DNA of 64,000 bases, taken from Limnanthes douglasii subsp. nivea (lineage: Eukaryota > Streptophyta > Magnoliopsida > Brassicales > Limnanthaceae). Position numbers and translations under genes: made by a program. The notes beneath the pieces are model-generated. The model searched no databases. It was not told the DNA's origin and saw nothing but the letters and a program-made list of their open reading frames with translations. This document shows, piece by piece, positions 1-11,735 of this stretch. Within the stretch, counting starts at the first letter, position 1; each line of letters begins with the position of its first letter. The stretch covers positions 107,207,278-107,271,277 of the forward strand of contig JAUPFV010000003.1 of assembly GCA_036936605.1 (NCBI GenBank), written 5' to 3'.

Positions 1-687
1 TTAGTGTTACACATTTTTGTTGAATATAATGTCCCGTGTTACAAACTTTACGTGAAATGGATAAATTTTTTTACAAAAATTACGAATTACTCTTATTTTG
101 TTGGTTGAAATACATATCTCAATTTACGTACCATCCTAGCAAATTAAAAACAGGATCGCAAACTATCTGAGTTCTATGGATTGTTTACTAAAGACACTTT
201 GAACCATTTTGTTATTGTTGTTAGAATTTTTTGTTTGTTTTTTTGTCCCTTTCTAGATTTATTATCTATTTTGGGTGTTTAAAAAAAATCTAAACCGATT
301 TTTAAAATATAATTCAAATTATTATAAAAAATATTTCAATTTATTTAATATTTCTTAAAAAAATAGACTTTCAAATTACAATATCTATTTTTTTATATAA
401 ATATAATTTAGAAATTATAAGTTATCGCACGAATTAAATCAAAATAAAAGTATGATTTGATAGGTAACATTTGTAATCATTTAAAATGTGTTTAATTTAA
501 ATCATATTTTTAGCACATTTTTTAAATGTATACTTTTTCAATTTTTTAGTTATAAAACATATTTATCATTTTTATTGTACTCGAAATAATAAAACAAATA
601 TAGCAAATTTGAAATTCATATAAAAGTTTATAATACCGATTCAATTTGTTAAAATTATACGAGGTATAAATCTGACTTGTTATCTAA
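1..687. other. AT-rich intergenic DNA, nothing recognised
   Basis: Very AT-rich sequence with no open frame of useful length, no tRNA-like fold and no recognisable repeat boundary on either strand. Confidence 0.6.
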
Positions 688-1046
688 TGAGTTCCGAAAT
701 TTTCACCATTCACTGTAGAAATCGGACAAAAGCTACCCACTGAACCATCCGAACTGGACAAAAGTACTAAAAACTAATCATTTTTTTGACTAAGCTAATT
801 GCTGATATGCTTAATAAATTAATGGGTTTTTGAACTCGACCTGGTTTCCTAAGTTTGACCTGAAAGCCCATGTGGCCATAATTAAGGGTATAAATACCCA
901 ACCACTTTCATTAATGGGGATAATGAATATTTAATACAATCAGCCAGCTTAAGTCGCTCACTACAAAACACTTAAACATTAAATACCTTTGAAACACCCC
1001 AAAACGCCTACCCTTAGTAAAAAATAATCCACACCATTATCCACCA
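688..1046 (+). repeat. Decayed solo LTR of the Tat-like gypsy family
   Basis: The segment aligns by eye along its whole length with the LTR that opens the element at 60449. Shared features in the same order are a TGAGT(T)CCGAA start, ACAAAAGTACTAAAAA, GACTAAGCTA, a 'tgacctgaaagccca' block, the TATA-type TATAAATACCCAACCAC, ATTAATG(G)GG and CAGCCAGCTTAA, and an ATCCACAC..CCA end. No primer-binding site TGGCGACC and no gag follow, so it is either a solo LTR left by recombination or a truncated copy. No target-site duplication is obvious. Divergence from both other copies in the window suggests it is the oldest. Confidence 0.7.
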
Positions 1047-1504
1047 AATTTTGATCGATCTAAAAATTAAAAAAACAAAAAAACACAATTAAATGGATAA
1101 AATTACTAATCTGATATAAAATTTGGACAAACTCAAAATAAGTTAAATTAAAAATATTTCAATCCAATTTTTTTTATCAAACACAAAAAACTAACTAAAG
1201 GTGATGAAATAAATTATAGGATGAGTTACCCAGACATACATAGCCAAGTTTTCAAGCTACAGCTAGTATAAAAAAATCGTTTTTCAACCAAAGGAAAAAA
1301 CAAAAAGTAATCATCTTGTCCTTCTTTAAACCAAACCTTCTCTTTTTTACATATATTTATTTATTTATTTTTGAAAAGTTTGTATATTCTAAATTGTAGT
1401 TTAGAAAAAAATCTAAAAATACATTTGGCTTTGTTTTTTCTAAAGATGAACAAAATTAGATATACATATTTTTATTTCGCCAGACGCAACTATAATGATC
1501 TCGT

Positions 1505-2720
1505 ATCATCAAGTAGTATATGTCTCACATCTTTTCATCTCATCATGTCTGGTCTATCCACTTTCCTAATGTTTGGTCTCTTCATTACATCATGCATTGT
1601 CATGCATCTCTCAATTTCATCATGTATGGTTTCTCCATTTCATCATGCATGGTCTAGCCACTTCATCATACCCGGTCTATCCACTTCATCATGCATGGTC
1701 TCTCAACTTCACTATGTTTTGGTCTCCCCACTTCATTATGTCTCGTCTCTCCACTTCTTCATGTATGGTCTCACATCTCTCAATTTCATTATGCATGGTC
1801 TGTATTACTCCATTACATCACGTCTTGTCTCACATCTCTCTATTTCATCATGGTTGGTCTCTTCATTTTATAATTTATGGTTTCTCAACTTTCAGTGTGC
1901 TTGATCTCTCCATTACATAACACTTTGTCTCACACCTCTCTATTTCATCATGTTTGTTCTCTCTACTTCATCATGCCTTGTCTCGCATCTCTCTATTTCA
2001 TCATATATGTTCTCTTCACTTTATCATATATGGTATCTCTACTTCATCATGTCTGATCTATCCACTTCAGCATGTCTGGTCTATCCACTATATCATGCCT
2101 TGATATCTCCACTTCATCATGTCTGATATCTTCATTTTGTCATGTCTAGTCATGCATTTCTTCATTTCATCATGTCTGGTCTCGCATATCTCTACTACAT
2201 AATCAATTGTCTAGTCTCTTCATTTTATCATGTCTTGTCTTGAATCTCTTCACTTCATCATGTATGGTCTCTTTATTTCATCATGTATGGTCTCTCTATT
2301 TCATCATGTATGGTATCTTTATTTCATCATGCATTGTCTCTCATCTTCATCAAGTTTGGTCTCCTCACTTCATGGTGTTTGGTTCATCTACTTCATCATG
2401 TTTTCTCTATCTACTTCATCGTGTTTTCTCTATCTACTTCATCATACATTATCTCGCCACTTCATCATGTCTAGTTCATTCATTTTATCGTGTTTGGTAT
2501 ATCCACTTCATCATACATGGTCTATCCACTTCATCATATCTGGTATCTCCATTTCATCATCCTTTATCTTGCATCTCGCTATTTTATCATATATGGTCTC
2601 TTCATTTCATCATATATGGTCTCGCATCTCTCTATTTCATCATATTTTATCTCGCCTAACTCCATTTCATCGTATTTTGTCTCGCAAATCTCAATTTTAT
2701 CACGTGAGACCAGGGGAAAA
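1505..2720 (+). repeat. Minisatellite array, 23-24 bp unit
   Basis: About 1.2 kb is made of roughly fifty diverged copies of a unit close to CTCCATTTCATCATGTATGGT. Some units carry an extra 'CTCGCATCT'/'CTCACATCT' block of about 14 bp, giving a longer composite period near 37 bp. The array lacks stop codons in all three plus frames, which creates several overlapping open frames (for example 1371-1904, 2207-2659, 2230-2724) rich in Ser, His, Phe and Leu; these look like artefacts of the repeat and not genes. The GTGAGACC motif persists just past the array, to about 2760. Confidence 0.85.
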
Positions 2721-2774
2721 ATAAAATGATATGAGACCGAGTAAATATAGTGTGAGACCACCCTAATTTGGTAT

Positions 2775-3640
2775 AGAAAAAAATTCAAAAACATATCATT
2801 CATGGATCTAATTTTATTTATCTTAAAAAAACCCTTAATAATTATTATTTATTTTCTAAAAATATATATTGCTTTATATAGTAATTATGGTGGGCCATTG
2901 GGCTTACACGGTCAATCCAATTTTTGTTATTAAATATATTTACCCCTTAATACATAAAATAACCTCAATATTGTACACTTATTGAGTTTATACTACAAAG
3001 CACTGGTCTAATATATTATCGGTTCAACATGGGAGTCGGATGAATCTTATCATTATCATATGATACATTTATTTTTTATTTTTCCGAGCTACGGTTTGAA
3101 AGATACCGAATTTTAAAAAAAGAATAATGTGGTTGGTGATGAAACATGGGTATTTGAGGTATCATAAAAACGATTGAGTATTAGGTTGAAGTTAAGTACC
3201 ATAATTTGGTACTAGGTAGTTATTATTGGTAGTTGAGGTATTAGATGAAGTTTGGATTTGGGTGCATTTGGGTATAATATTCTAAATAATATACAATTTT
3301 AGGAATGAAACAATCTATAAATGATTTGCAACATAAGCACTAAAATTAATAGAATAAATGATATAAAATCTTAGGAATGGGACACCCATGCAAGGTCCAC
3401 AATATCTTAGGCAGTATCACCAGCACATCCCACTAGTGAACTCATAAATCTCGTGTATGCCTAACGATGACTACCGCAAATGGGAATGAGAGACATAACA
3501 CAAAATACAACCTTGATGCATACCCACTACAACGAGATATACTAGAACAAAAACCTGTCTCTTAAGCTTAACCAGTCTAAAATGGATACATATGACAAGA
3601 CATGCGATCATTAACATCATATCAAACAATTTCAAAACAA
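2775..3640. other. AT-rich DNA, no gene; short MULE-end-like block
   Basis: No coding potential was recognised. A 19-base string at 3230-3248 (TAGTTGAGGTATTAGATGA) differs at one position from one at 32209-32227 near the right end of the MULE remnant, so this stretch may hold a decayed terminus of the same family. Confidence 0.35.
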
Positions 3641-6600
3641 GATGTCAGGGTTTGGTGGTGATGATATACTCATTATCGCGTTTTTATTATATTTTTAGAA
3701 AACATGTGTACATGTTTCGATTACTTACCTTTGGGATCAACTAACAACTTCAAAATGATTTGGATCACATTCAAAGATAAGTTTATAAGAAACGAGGTGA
3801 TTAAGGAGAAAGGGAATACATCATATATTATAAGTAAGAGCTAATGAAAGTCTGAAGTACTACACAAAATGGTTCATCAAAATAAAAAACAACTTAAAGA
3901 ACTGTCATGATCTCGTGGCATGTGTCGTCTACAATTATGACATAATCTTCGAACTCTTAGTTGAAGATATTATAAAGTACAAAGCTCTGACCTTCGGCCA
4001 ACTCTTAGCCCAGTTTGAGTATAACACTATCGGGAATGCTTAATACATATCTCTTATATAATCTAGGTTATATCCTAACTAATCATCTACATGTTGCTCC
4101 AGTCCAAACATGTAGACATGTTTATGAATCATCAAATCGATGATCATTTTACCTTAATGGAAACAACCAAAACAAGAACAAAAACCAATAAAGGTTTAAT
4201 ATTTTAACACAATATGGGTTTAAACATATGAAATACTAAATTCATGGAGAATATAACAATCATCTATGACCAAGCCAAATATGCAGTACACTTTCAAAAA
4301 GTAAAATGTATGTGGAGCCCTAAAAAAATAAAAAAGTTGAACAAATTCAGTAAGTAGCATAATGAAAACGATTGTTAAATAAGGAAATATAAAGTTTTAA
4401 AAGATGAAATTCATAGTCTCATCGATAATTATGTTTTTTTTAATTTCCTAAGGATCGAACCTCTCGGGGTTCTAAAAATAATCTAGCAAATCAACAATAA
4501 CGACTCAGGAGAAGACTTTTTTTGTAAAGCCCTTAGTTTTGGCATCTCATGTATTAGAAATATTAACCATCTTTGAAGCTTATAATGAGTACTTGTATCA
4601 TAATCCATATAGGTGGTAGTAAGAACCATCATTGGAGGGGACACTTTTACCAGAATCGTAACCTCTTCGCGAAAGAACCACATGATTGATCTTGAAGTTC
4701 AACATATATCCATATTTATATGAATCCTTAATCCTTTATTAGTTTTACTGCTTATGACTTGAGGGGATAGTAAGACCTCATAGAGATGGGGTAATAATCA
4801 TCGTCGAGATCGTTAGGGAAGTGATCAGAAAAATATGATTGATACAAAAAGCTCAATCATATTTTCTTCAAAAAGTGCTATGATCAAATTTGAGATATAA
4901 CACCGCAAACACAACCTAAAATAATCTTGACCATTTTTAATGGATCTGAGATCTTGTTATTTGGGAAAGTAAAGTTGGATATGGTCAATAGAGAAAGGTA
5001 GTGTAGTGTCTCTTCATCATACAATGTTATCTTAGGACACTCATGACTTAACCAAATACATGTAATTGTATATAACTTTTATAAGTGCCTAAGATGTGTC
5101 ATCAATGGAAGGATTAGAGTGGTTCATATTAGTCAATGCGTAGACATAGAGTGCTACGCTACTTCTCGTGTTCATAATATATATAAATTAGTCGAGTATC
5201 TCATAATATTAGATGTCATAAATGATATAATAAAAGCTCCTCGTATAGTGAAACCAGTGGAAGCAGTGAAAGAAGTAACACATTGAAAATATATATGCAT
5301 CGGTCATGACTTACAAGAGGTTTTTCGAATAGTTTTAGTAATATTTATATCCAAGAATTTGGATTTATTTGCTTGGTTTACACAAAATGTAACCGGAGTA
5401 TCAGCCTCGATAGCATGCCAAAAGTTGTTTAAACAATAATCTTAGGTCTATAAAGTAAAGGTGAAAACCTTTCTCCCATGAGAAAACCAGAGCCATCATA
5501 GTCAAAATCAATCAACTAAACCAAATTGACATTATGAAAGCTCTTTACCATGTATGAACTGAAAATTCGATTCAAGTTTAAAATAATAATAATAATAATA
5601 CATGTGTGTGGATGTCACCAATCTTAACTGAGCATGTCTGAAAGATCCATTATCGGTCTCCTGCATTAATGAATTTGGATATACCATTTCGATAATAAGA
5701 TATTGTCAATTATGAATGCATACTTATGTTATAACTGTATCATACTACCTCTAAATGATGAAGAATAAACAACTTTCATGATTGAACGAGGGTTTCAATG
5801 TTATAATATAATGTATTTTTGTATTAAAAATATAGGTGTAACGTATTAAATATTGGGAAACACGTATTTTTCTAAACAAAATCTAAATAAACATGCAAGC
5901 ATGTATTTACGATGTGTTGGTCACAAGCAATGAAATATAATAACTAACCAACCGACTTCGAATAGACTTTCAAAAACCTCTAGGTAATTAATTTAAAGTT
6001 GAATCTATAAAAGTACACGTTCCGAGTCCGCTCATGAAACGTTTTAGGATATTTAGTGAGTATAACTAGAACTGAAGTAGGCCCGAATCATTTATCTAAT
6101 TTAAAAACTAAGAATCACCACAAAATATCAAAAAGGTCCAAATATTCACAAGAAGGTTTGCTACATTAAACTGATTCATCTCTAGATCCTCAGATAAATG
6201 TGATTTTTTTTAATCTTGAAGAGGGCGTACAGTTCAGCTAAACCCATAATTTGATAAAATGTTTAGAAAAATCAAAGAGCACTTGGATTCTCTTGAATTC
6301 TTGAAATAATAAGGCATATGTATAGCCATTTAATATGAAAGTAAATATTTTCTCGATGCAGAGACTCGGTACTTACAATTTGAGAAGCTAGTAGTGACTT
6401 TTATGATGACTGCCAGGAAACAAACCACATTTTCAAGCTCATACAATAATTGTGTGAACATACTTTAGTTTATGAAACATTTTTTTAGAAGTATGATATA
6501 TATGACAGATTAACACGTGGCTACTAAAGCTTGAATATTTCGACATCATATTCAAATGAATGAGTGCCACTTAATCTTAAGCATTGTGAGACTTCCTCAC

Positions 6601-7396
6601 TGAATTCCACTTATAAAGATGAGCCACCTCAGAGGATAATCCTGAACCCATGTAGATAGTTTGAACTAACAGAGGCTCAAATAATATGTGCATCAGAGCA
6701 AGGGTACAATTGACATCCCATTTGAGGGATCCTTTTGTACTAGTCAATCAAGTTTGCATTCTCTTCCTCAAATAACAAGGTTTAATAAAAACCAACAATA
6801 ATAAGACTTGGACTAGCCTATATATGTAAAGCTAGACGTCTAAAAATTTGCACTAACTTACAATTGGTAGTCAATTATACTTTGGTTCGATATTAAGCAA
6901 ATAAATTTGCCATCATCATTTATTTAAATAATCTAGAGGCCAAAACCTAAACTCTTAACAAATTTTGTACAAAAAAGTACCCCTTGCATAGAGTGCGGTA
7001 GTTTATTCTGTTTCTTTTCTAGAAGTATTGAATCCACCCTTTGGATGGTCTAACAAGAGAATTCGGTCATCTTCTAGTTCAATCATGTCACGATCTTTAG
7101 AACAACATTAAAGGTTATAGTTCTTAATGAACCACCAGACTCGAAAACCTTAATAAGGGCATATTCCATACAAATAAAACTTATAGAGAGTAAATAAAAC
7201 ATTAGAAAGAATAAAATACGATCCAATCATTGTGTACTTCTCGTCTACATGATATATCTCCAAAGGCTAACCAAGCTCGTCTTTAAATATCTTGGCTCAA
7301 AATAATCTGCCTTCGTCCTAGTAAAAATTCACAAAAGAGACTAATTAGCTCACTATAGGTATAAATTAATATGTCATCGAATCTTATTATCATGGT

Positions 7397-7990
7397 ACTA
7401 TTGGCCAACGATACATGTATATGTTAAATCATTTATGCAATGCTGCAATACATGCCAACACTTTGAAATCTCAATAAAGCACCTAACATTATTATGGTAC
7501 TATTCATTTTGGCAAATATGCCATGGGTATAATCCGCCCCCTTTCCAAGGCATCATGGGGTCGATAATATTTTTTTATGGTAGTAGACTGCTAGAAATAC
7601 GTTGAGACATAACCATTTACAAATATACGATCCAATGTAGTCATCTAGTACCTCATAACAAATAATTGTAACGAAATCCCAAAAGTTATAAACTCTGATA
7701 ATGGGTTGTAGTTCCATAACTCAAAACTAGAATTTTTGTGCGAACAAAGTGAATCCAACACCAACTATTGACACAATTAACGAGTGATTTGAAGAAACTA
7801 ACTGGACTCTCTTGGAAGAAATATGTCATCTACTTAAAGATTATGTCAGGGAGTGGTCAGATACACTTCAAAACGTTCTATCGTCATACTAAACTACCCC
7901 GACGAAGTACAACAGGGGAAACCCAATTTGTTTTATTTATATGGAATCAAAGTTGTAGCCATAGCAGAAAAACATTATGCCATCTTTCAT
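7397..7990 (+). pseudogene. Integrase remnant of the decayed gypsy element
   Basis: The reading YYWPTI followed by a CC..CQ pair is the end of the HHCC zinc finger of a retroviral-type integrase. Further on, PRRSTTGETQFVLFIWNQ (about 7900-7950) corresponds to the strongly conserved TPRRSTGETPF.LVYG.EAV motif near the C-terminal end of the integrase core in plant gypsy elements. The piece at 7768-7992 is open for 74 codons by chance survival. Catalytic Asp and Glu residues cannot be placed with confidence. It is not functional. Confidence 0.7.
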
Positions 7991-8080
7991 AAGCATAAAC
8001 TACAATAAAAGAAAGAACATAGGCATGTGAAAGGCCAAATTAGAATTAATAAATGAAAAAAATGAGTCAATACTCACCTC

Positions 8081-8340
8081 TGTATGGAGCACTACCAAAC
8101 ACTAATGGAAAATAGATACGATTCTAAGATTTGTTTTTGTGATTTCCATATAAATAATCAAGTATTGATACCTTTACTTATTGATACAAAAGATAAAGTC
8201 TTTGGAAACTTTGGACTAAACTATGAAGGACCTACACATTTACTACTAAAGTCAAACAAGGAACTTAAAAGTTACTGGATGTAGAAAGACATCCTCTGTC
8301 ACTCCCATGAAATGTTGAGCGTCATAAATTTACATTTCAT
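8081..8340 (+). pseudogene. C-terminal integrase tail remnant
   Basis: The reading frame at 8084-8284 contains FHINNQVLIPLLIDTKDKVFG, then NFGLNYEGPTHLL. It corresponds to the F..GD.VLR......GKL.PNWEGPY.V segment that follows the integrase core in plant gypsy polyproteins. After a stop, a scrap resembling the terminal 'WN..HLK.YY' motif can be followed to about 8340. This fixes the 3' end of the decayed pol gene. Confidence 0.6.
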
Positions 8341-8360
8341 GAAGTATATTCTCCTAATAA

Positions 8361-8831
8361 GTTTTAAATTCACAAAAAAATATTGTTTCACATACATATG
8401 TATGGTGTGTGCACTTTTTCCTAGTTTAGTGGTTCGAGTATGTTTTAACAAGGTACCTTATTTAATAAATTATGATGTCATCTTAACTTAAGTGTTCTTA
8501 TATTTATGTAGTAGGAAAATTTTAATGTGAAATAAGATTACAAACCATAACACCAATATGTAATAGGATTTTGAGCCAACACATCATTCTGCAATGATTT
8601 CTAAGCCACCGCACACATGTATGATAGGCTTCTGAGCCGAGCATCTAACATCTATATTCGGGCTTGATAATCGAGGTTTAAAATTAATTTATGATATGCG
8701 AAGATATATAAAAATAATCTAAAGAACACAATTTTTCTTCTCCACTCCATACTTACAATATTTTTAGCTAATACATAAAGTAAATAAAATATAATGGCAC
8801 AAACCCTTCAGATTTAACTGAGCTAAACGAT
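8361..8831. other. AT-rich spacer before the LTR element
   Basis: No gene is visible. It may be the 3' untranslated part of the decayed gypsy element upstream. It ends at the ATATT target site used by the element at 8837. Confidence 0.4.
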
Positions 8832-8836
8832 ATATT

Positions 8837-9155
8837 TGATGAGGGAATAATTTACATGATTCGCAAGTCCGATTTTTGGAATATTTAACCAATATGTACT
8901 TTGTAATAAGAAGTAAATATGTTTTTACTTAGTAAGTTTGTGGGATGAATTAGCCTCTAATGGACCAATTGTTTAAGTCCAATGGCTCAATAGGCCCAAC
9001 AGCCCACAACAATTGCTATATAAGCTAACTGATCTTTTCTTGAGATCATTTTTGCTAGGGTTTCAGTGAGGGTATTTTCTTGTGGATCTTTCGAACTTTT
9101 CCTTTTTTATATATTTTTTCAATTATCTTTCCGTTCTTGATATTTTTCATCATCA
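8837..9155 (+). repeat. 5' LTR of the non-autonomous element
   Basis: This 319-bp LTR runs TGATGAGGG to CATCATCA. A TATA-like TGCTATATAAGC lies at about 9013-9024, about two thirds of the way along, followed by the leader-like TTTGCTAGGGTTTCAG. It matches the 3' LTR almost base for base. Confidence 0.93.
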
Positions 9156-9157
9156 AA

Positions 9158-9176
9158 TGGCGCCGTCTGTGGGAAG
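9158..9176 (+). other. Primer-binding site
   Basis: TGGCGCCGTCTGTGGGA lies two bases after the 5' LTR. The first eight or nine bases are complementary to the 3' end of plant tRNA-Asp (…CGGCGCCA). The extended form TGGCGCCGTCTGTGGGAA is one often seen in plant gypsy elements. Confidence 0.8.
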
Positions 9177-9960
9177 ATGACCGGTACCCGGATAACATAT
9201 CCAAAACCGTTACGAGCATCGTTTTTATCAATCGAATCCTAAAGAATTACCCTCTGACTCGTTGCTATGTACTCAAACTCGCCTTCGAGAGAGCCAAAGC
9301 TCCATCGGCCTCCTCGCCATGGCCATCGCCAACCACCACAACCTCCCCCTTTCGAACCCAAGCTTTAACGACGATCATTCTTGCTATTCTCTCTGAACAA
9401 TTTTGGACACACCACTGCTCGCTATTCTCTCTTTGTTTATAATATTTTTTGATTAATCTAACAATTTTGCAGGATCTATTGTTTTGCTAATATCTTCATA
9501 GAATTTCGTATTACTGTTTATGTTTTGTTGTTTTTTTTTACTGAGTAGTCTATTGCTGTTAATTTATATGCCGCCGGAGCTCTGTTTTAATTTGATGAGC
9601 ATCACTTGCCGCCGGAGCTCTTTTGTTTTTGTGCATCATACTTATCCGATGAATATATAGATTGGCATATTTGGTGTAATATGTTCGATGATCTTTACAC
9701 TATAATAGCTCTGTTGCTTCCCTACAGAAATTTAAGATATACTACTAGTAATGAATTTGTGTATTCTTGTCAAAGAAAAAGCACACACTTTCTGATGTGA
9801 CCTATTATAGGGATTTGAAGGAAGACTGTATTATTGAAAAGAGAAAAATTATGTGGTTGTATATATTTTCCTGTTGTGGTTCGTTGTAATTTTGCTCACC
9901 TATATACACTTTACTGTCATGCCATTACAGGTTTGGATTTGTGTTTTCTTTGTAGTTTAC
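9177..9960 (+). other. Internal leader with a GC-richer patch of possible host origin
   Basis: Mostly non-coding. About 9285-9415 is clearly GC-richer than its surroundings and reads like an exon: in one frame it begins MAIANHHNLPLSNPSF and ends DDHSCYSL. It may be a further captured host fragment, but I do not recognise the gene. The rest (9420-9960) has intron-like T-rich stretches, ending in a pyrimidine-rich TTTCTTTGTAGTTTACAG just before the CDC20 start codon. Confidence 0.4.
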
Positions 9961-9964
9961 AGAT

Positions 9965-10129
9965 ATGGATCCAAGTCCTTCACACATGATTCCCAGATCT
10001 AGAAATCCACTTCAAGACCAATTCTTTCTCACCAGAAGGCCTTCGAAAGAGAACTTGGACAGATTCATACCGAATCGAGTGGCTATGGATTTCGATTACG
10101 CGCACTACATGGTGACAGACGGTAGAAAA
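9965..10129 (+). pseudogene. Captured CDC20 (APC/C activator) N-terminal fragment, part A
   Basis: From an ATG at 9965 the reading contains [23 protein letters not shown] and [16 protein letters not shown]. That is the characteristic N-terminal stretch of plant CDC20/Fizzy, the WD40 activator of the anaphase-promoting complex. Similarity stops abruptly after GGT-AGA-AAA (10129). The remainder of the CDC20 exon resumes 1.6 kb downstream at about 11736. The open frame itself runs on into unrelated sequence and stops at 10153. The WD40 propeller is absent, so no working activator can be made. The fragment sits inside the LTR element, so it is a captured copy and not the resident gene. Confidence 0.85.
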
Positions 10130-10178
10130 CGTTTTACCTTGATGGTTGATTAAATTCCGCACTGTTGAACGTGGAATA

Positions 10179-10399
10179 TCAGGGAAAGGAGTTGTTCTGA
10201 AGAAGGGACCTTGGACGTTTTCTGAAGATGCAATTTTAATCGAGTATGTCAGGCAGCACGGGAGGGAAATTGGAATGCTGTGCAGAAGTACTCTGGCCTC
10301 TCGCGTTGTGGTAAAAGCTGCAGACTGCGATGGGCAAATCGCTTAAGGCCGAATTTGAAGAAAGGGACATTTAGCCAAGAAGAGAAACTGAAATTAGAG
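10179..10399 (+). pseudogene. Captured GAMYB-type R2R3-MYB fragment, R2 repeat
   Basis: The reading [19 protein letters not shown] then IEYVRQHG, and in the next frame [19 protein letters not shown] followed by [21 protein letters not shown], is the R2 repeat and start of R3 of the GAMYB subgroup (MYB33/65/101 type transcription factors). The tryptophans of the R2 fold are present (W in KKGPW, GNWN and LRWAN). A one-base deletion near 10262 (CACGGGAGGGAAAT where CAC-GGA-GAG-GGA-AAT is expected) breaks the frame. After SQEE the sequence leaves MYB similarity. Intronic sequence is retained downstream, so it was captured from DNA or unspliced RNA. Confidence 0.85.
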
Positions 10400-10461
10400 G
10401 GCTTCGAAGGAGAAGCTGAAACAGTAACAACAGTCGAAGAGGAAACAGAAGAGGAATCCTT
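10400..10461 (+). pseudogene. Acidic exon fragment of unknown origin
   Basis: Directly after the MYB similarity the frame continues as [19 protein letters not shown], a strongly acidic stretch not part of any MYB repeat, and then meets a GTACGT splice-donor-like site. The host gene of origin is not recognised. It could be a third captured fragment or a frameshifted continuation, so the call is tentative. Confidence 0.35.
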
Positions 10462-11411
10462 CGTACGTTCTCTCTTTAAACCTTAATCTATCTTTTTGTC
10501 CTACTTTTCTCCATCAATTGGTTTCGATACTGATCGTACGGGATCGTTCAATTATGTTATGCCGCTCTCTCCCTTACTGTTTCTGACTTTCACTACTCTG
10601 CTGCTGTTCGTGCTTGATTTTTTTTACATTGCTTTTGTTAAAACCCCAACTTCCGTTTGGGGCGGTGTCCTTGTAGCATCTGTTTTTTGCTTAATTGGAT
10701 GAATTTCGATTCTTTTCTTTCTGGGTTTGCTCTACGCTGGTTTTCTTAAATCCTGAATAGATTTTTAGCCAATCGGCATAGCTAATTTTGGTGGATTTCG
10801 AATACTATGTGATTTTAAAAAGTTTTTTTTATTTTTCGTTTTTATATTTATTAACAATTTTGCTGTGTTGGATTGCTTAAGTAGATAACAATGCGAAAGC
10901 AAGTGAAGATCATGGTTTTCACCAAAAAAAAAGAAAAAGTGAAGATCATGGTTACCGAATTCTAATTTTGTGATATTTTCTAAATTGGATGATTTCGGCT
11001 TATTAGTTTGTAATGTAGTCCTGCTTTAGCTAGATATACAATCAATTTGCATATTTTATATTGAGCGAAAACCAATGTTGTTTACTCAGTTATTTTCTAA
11101 AGTAATAACGGTTGTGATTAGGGTTATCTTCATTCAGATTGTGTAACTTAAGCGTTCCTTGGATAGTGAAGGAAGTGTACTCAAACTTCGCCATTGTTAG
11201 TATAAAGTGATACAAGTGATGTACTTAGATTTTTAGGTTGCTCTCCCTTGTTAGTTTAAAGTGATACAAGTGATGTACTTAGATTTTTAGGTTGCTTGCC
11301 AATGTTACTTTCCGTAGTTAAAACAAAAATATTAGTGAGTATTATAAACTTATAATTATTTTTCAGAGATAAATTTGTACTGTCATCCTAGAATGTAATC
11401 TTCCCTTTTTA

Positions 11412-11462
11412 GAAGAGGAACATGCGAAGATGGGGAATAAATGGGCACAGATGGCTACACAT
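11412..11462 (+). pseudogene. Captured GAMYB-type MYB fragment, R3 exon end
   Basis: After a CCCTTTTTAG acceptor the reading EEEHAKMGNKWAQMATH matches the middle of the R3 repeat of GAMYB proteins (HAKMGNKWA.MA..). It is followed at once by GTAAGT, which is the usual intron position after this motif in plant R2R3-MYB genes. The following exon (LPGRTDNEIKNYW...) is absent. Retention of the donor shows that the capture included intron sequence. Confidence 0.8.
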
Positions 11463-11735
11463 GTAAGTATATATACACTCAGTTAGCGGTTAGGTTGTTG
11501 ATTGTTTGTTTGTGGTTTTGGTTTAGAAATGGATAAAACTTTCTGTGATTTTTAAAGCAGTTTGGTTTTGATTAAGTTTTGATCCATTTTCCGAATTCAA
11601 AAAAAGAAAACTAATATGATCTCTTTTTCTAAAAGTTGTACAAGTTCCCTTTGTTTCCGTTACTTATTTGCATACAACTGTGATAAAGAGACATAGTATA
11701 TCATGTTCAAGTTATCGGCTATTTTGACCAGCACT

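Larger units (their letters stand above)
3640..8360 (+). pseudogene. Highly decayed Ty3/gypsy gag-pol
   Basis: No long frame survives, but translated scraps appear in the order expected of a plus-strand Ty3/gypsy polyprotein. A gag-like stretch lies at 3740-3930 (FKDKFIRNEVIKEKGNTS followed by a KWFIKIKNNL-like motif). An RNase H-type block lies at 6355-6560 (ETRYLQFEKLVVTFMMTARK, matching the usual Y..LEKL.LALV.A.RKLRPYFQ motif). An integrase zinc-finger remnant starts at 7397, integrase core scraps follow to 7990, and a post-integrase segment ends at about 8340. Its LTRs could not be found. The decay is far greater than in the other gypsy copies of the window, so it is old. The non-coding LTR element at 8837 lies about 500 bp downstream of its pol end. 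Confidence 0.65.
10131..11735 (+). other. 1.6-kb segment that interrupts the CDC20 fragment
   Basis: This block lies between the two halves of one CDC20 exon and carries the GAMYB-type MYB pieces plus an unknown acidic exon. Near its middle is a T-rich non-coding stretch of about 900 bp (10490-11410) that looks like a plant intron, with a GTACGT donor near 10462 and a CTTTTTAG acceptor at 11411. A 59-bp stretch ending at about 11233 (TACAAGTGATGTACTTAGATTTTTAGG and flanks) is repeated in tandem to about 11292. How the block entered the CDC20 sequence is not shown by any obvious terminal repeats. Confidence 0.6.

Noticed and set aside
1371..2729. Six overlapping plus-strand open frames of 60-177 codons
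   Set aside because: They exist because the minisatellite unit lacks stops; the peptides simply repeat TSSCMVSPLHHV-like strings in different frames.
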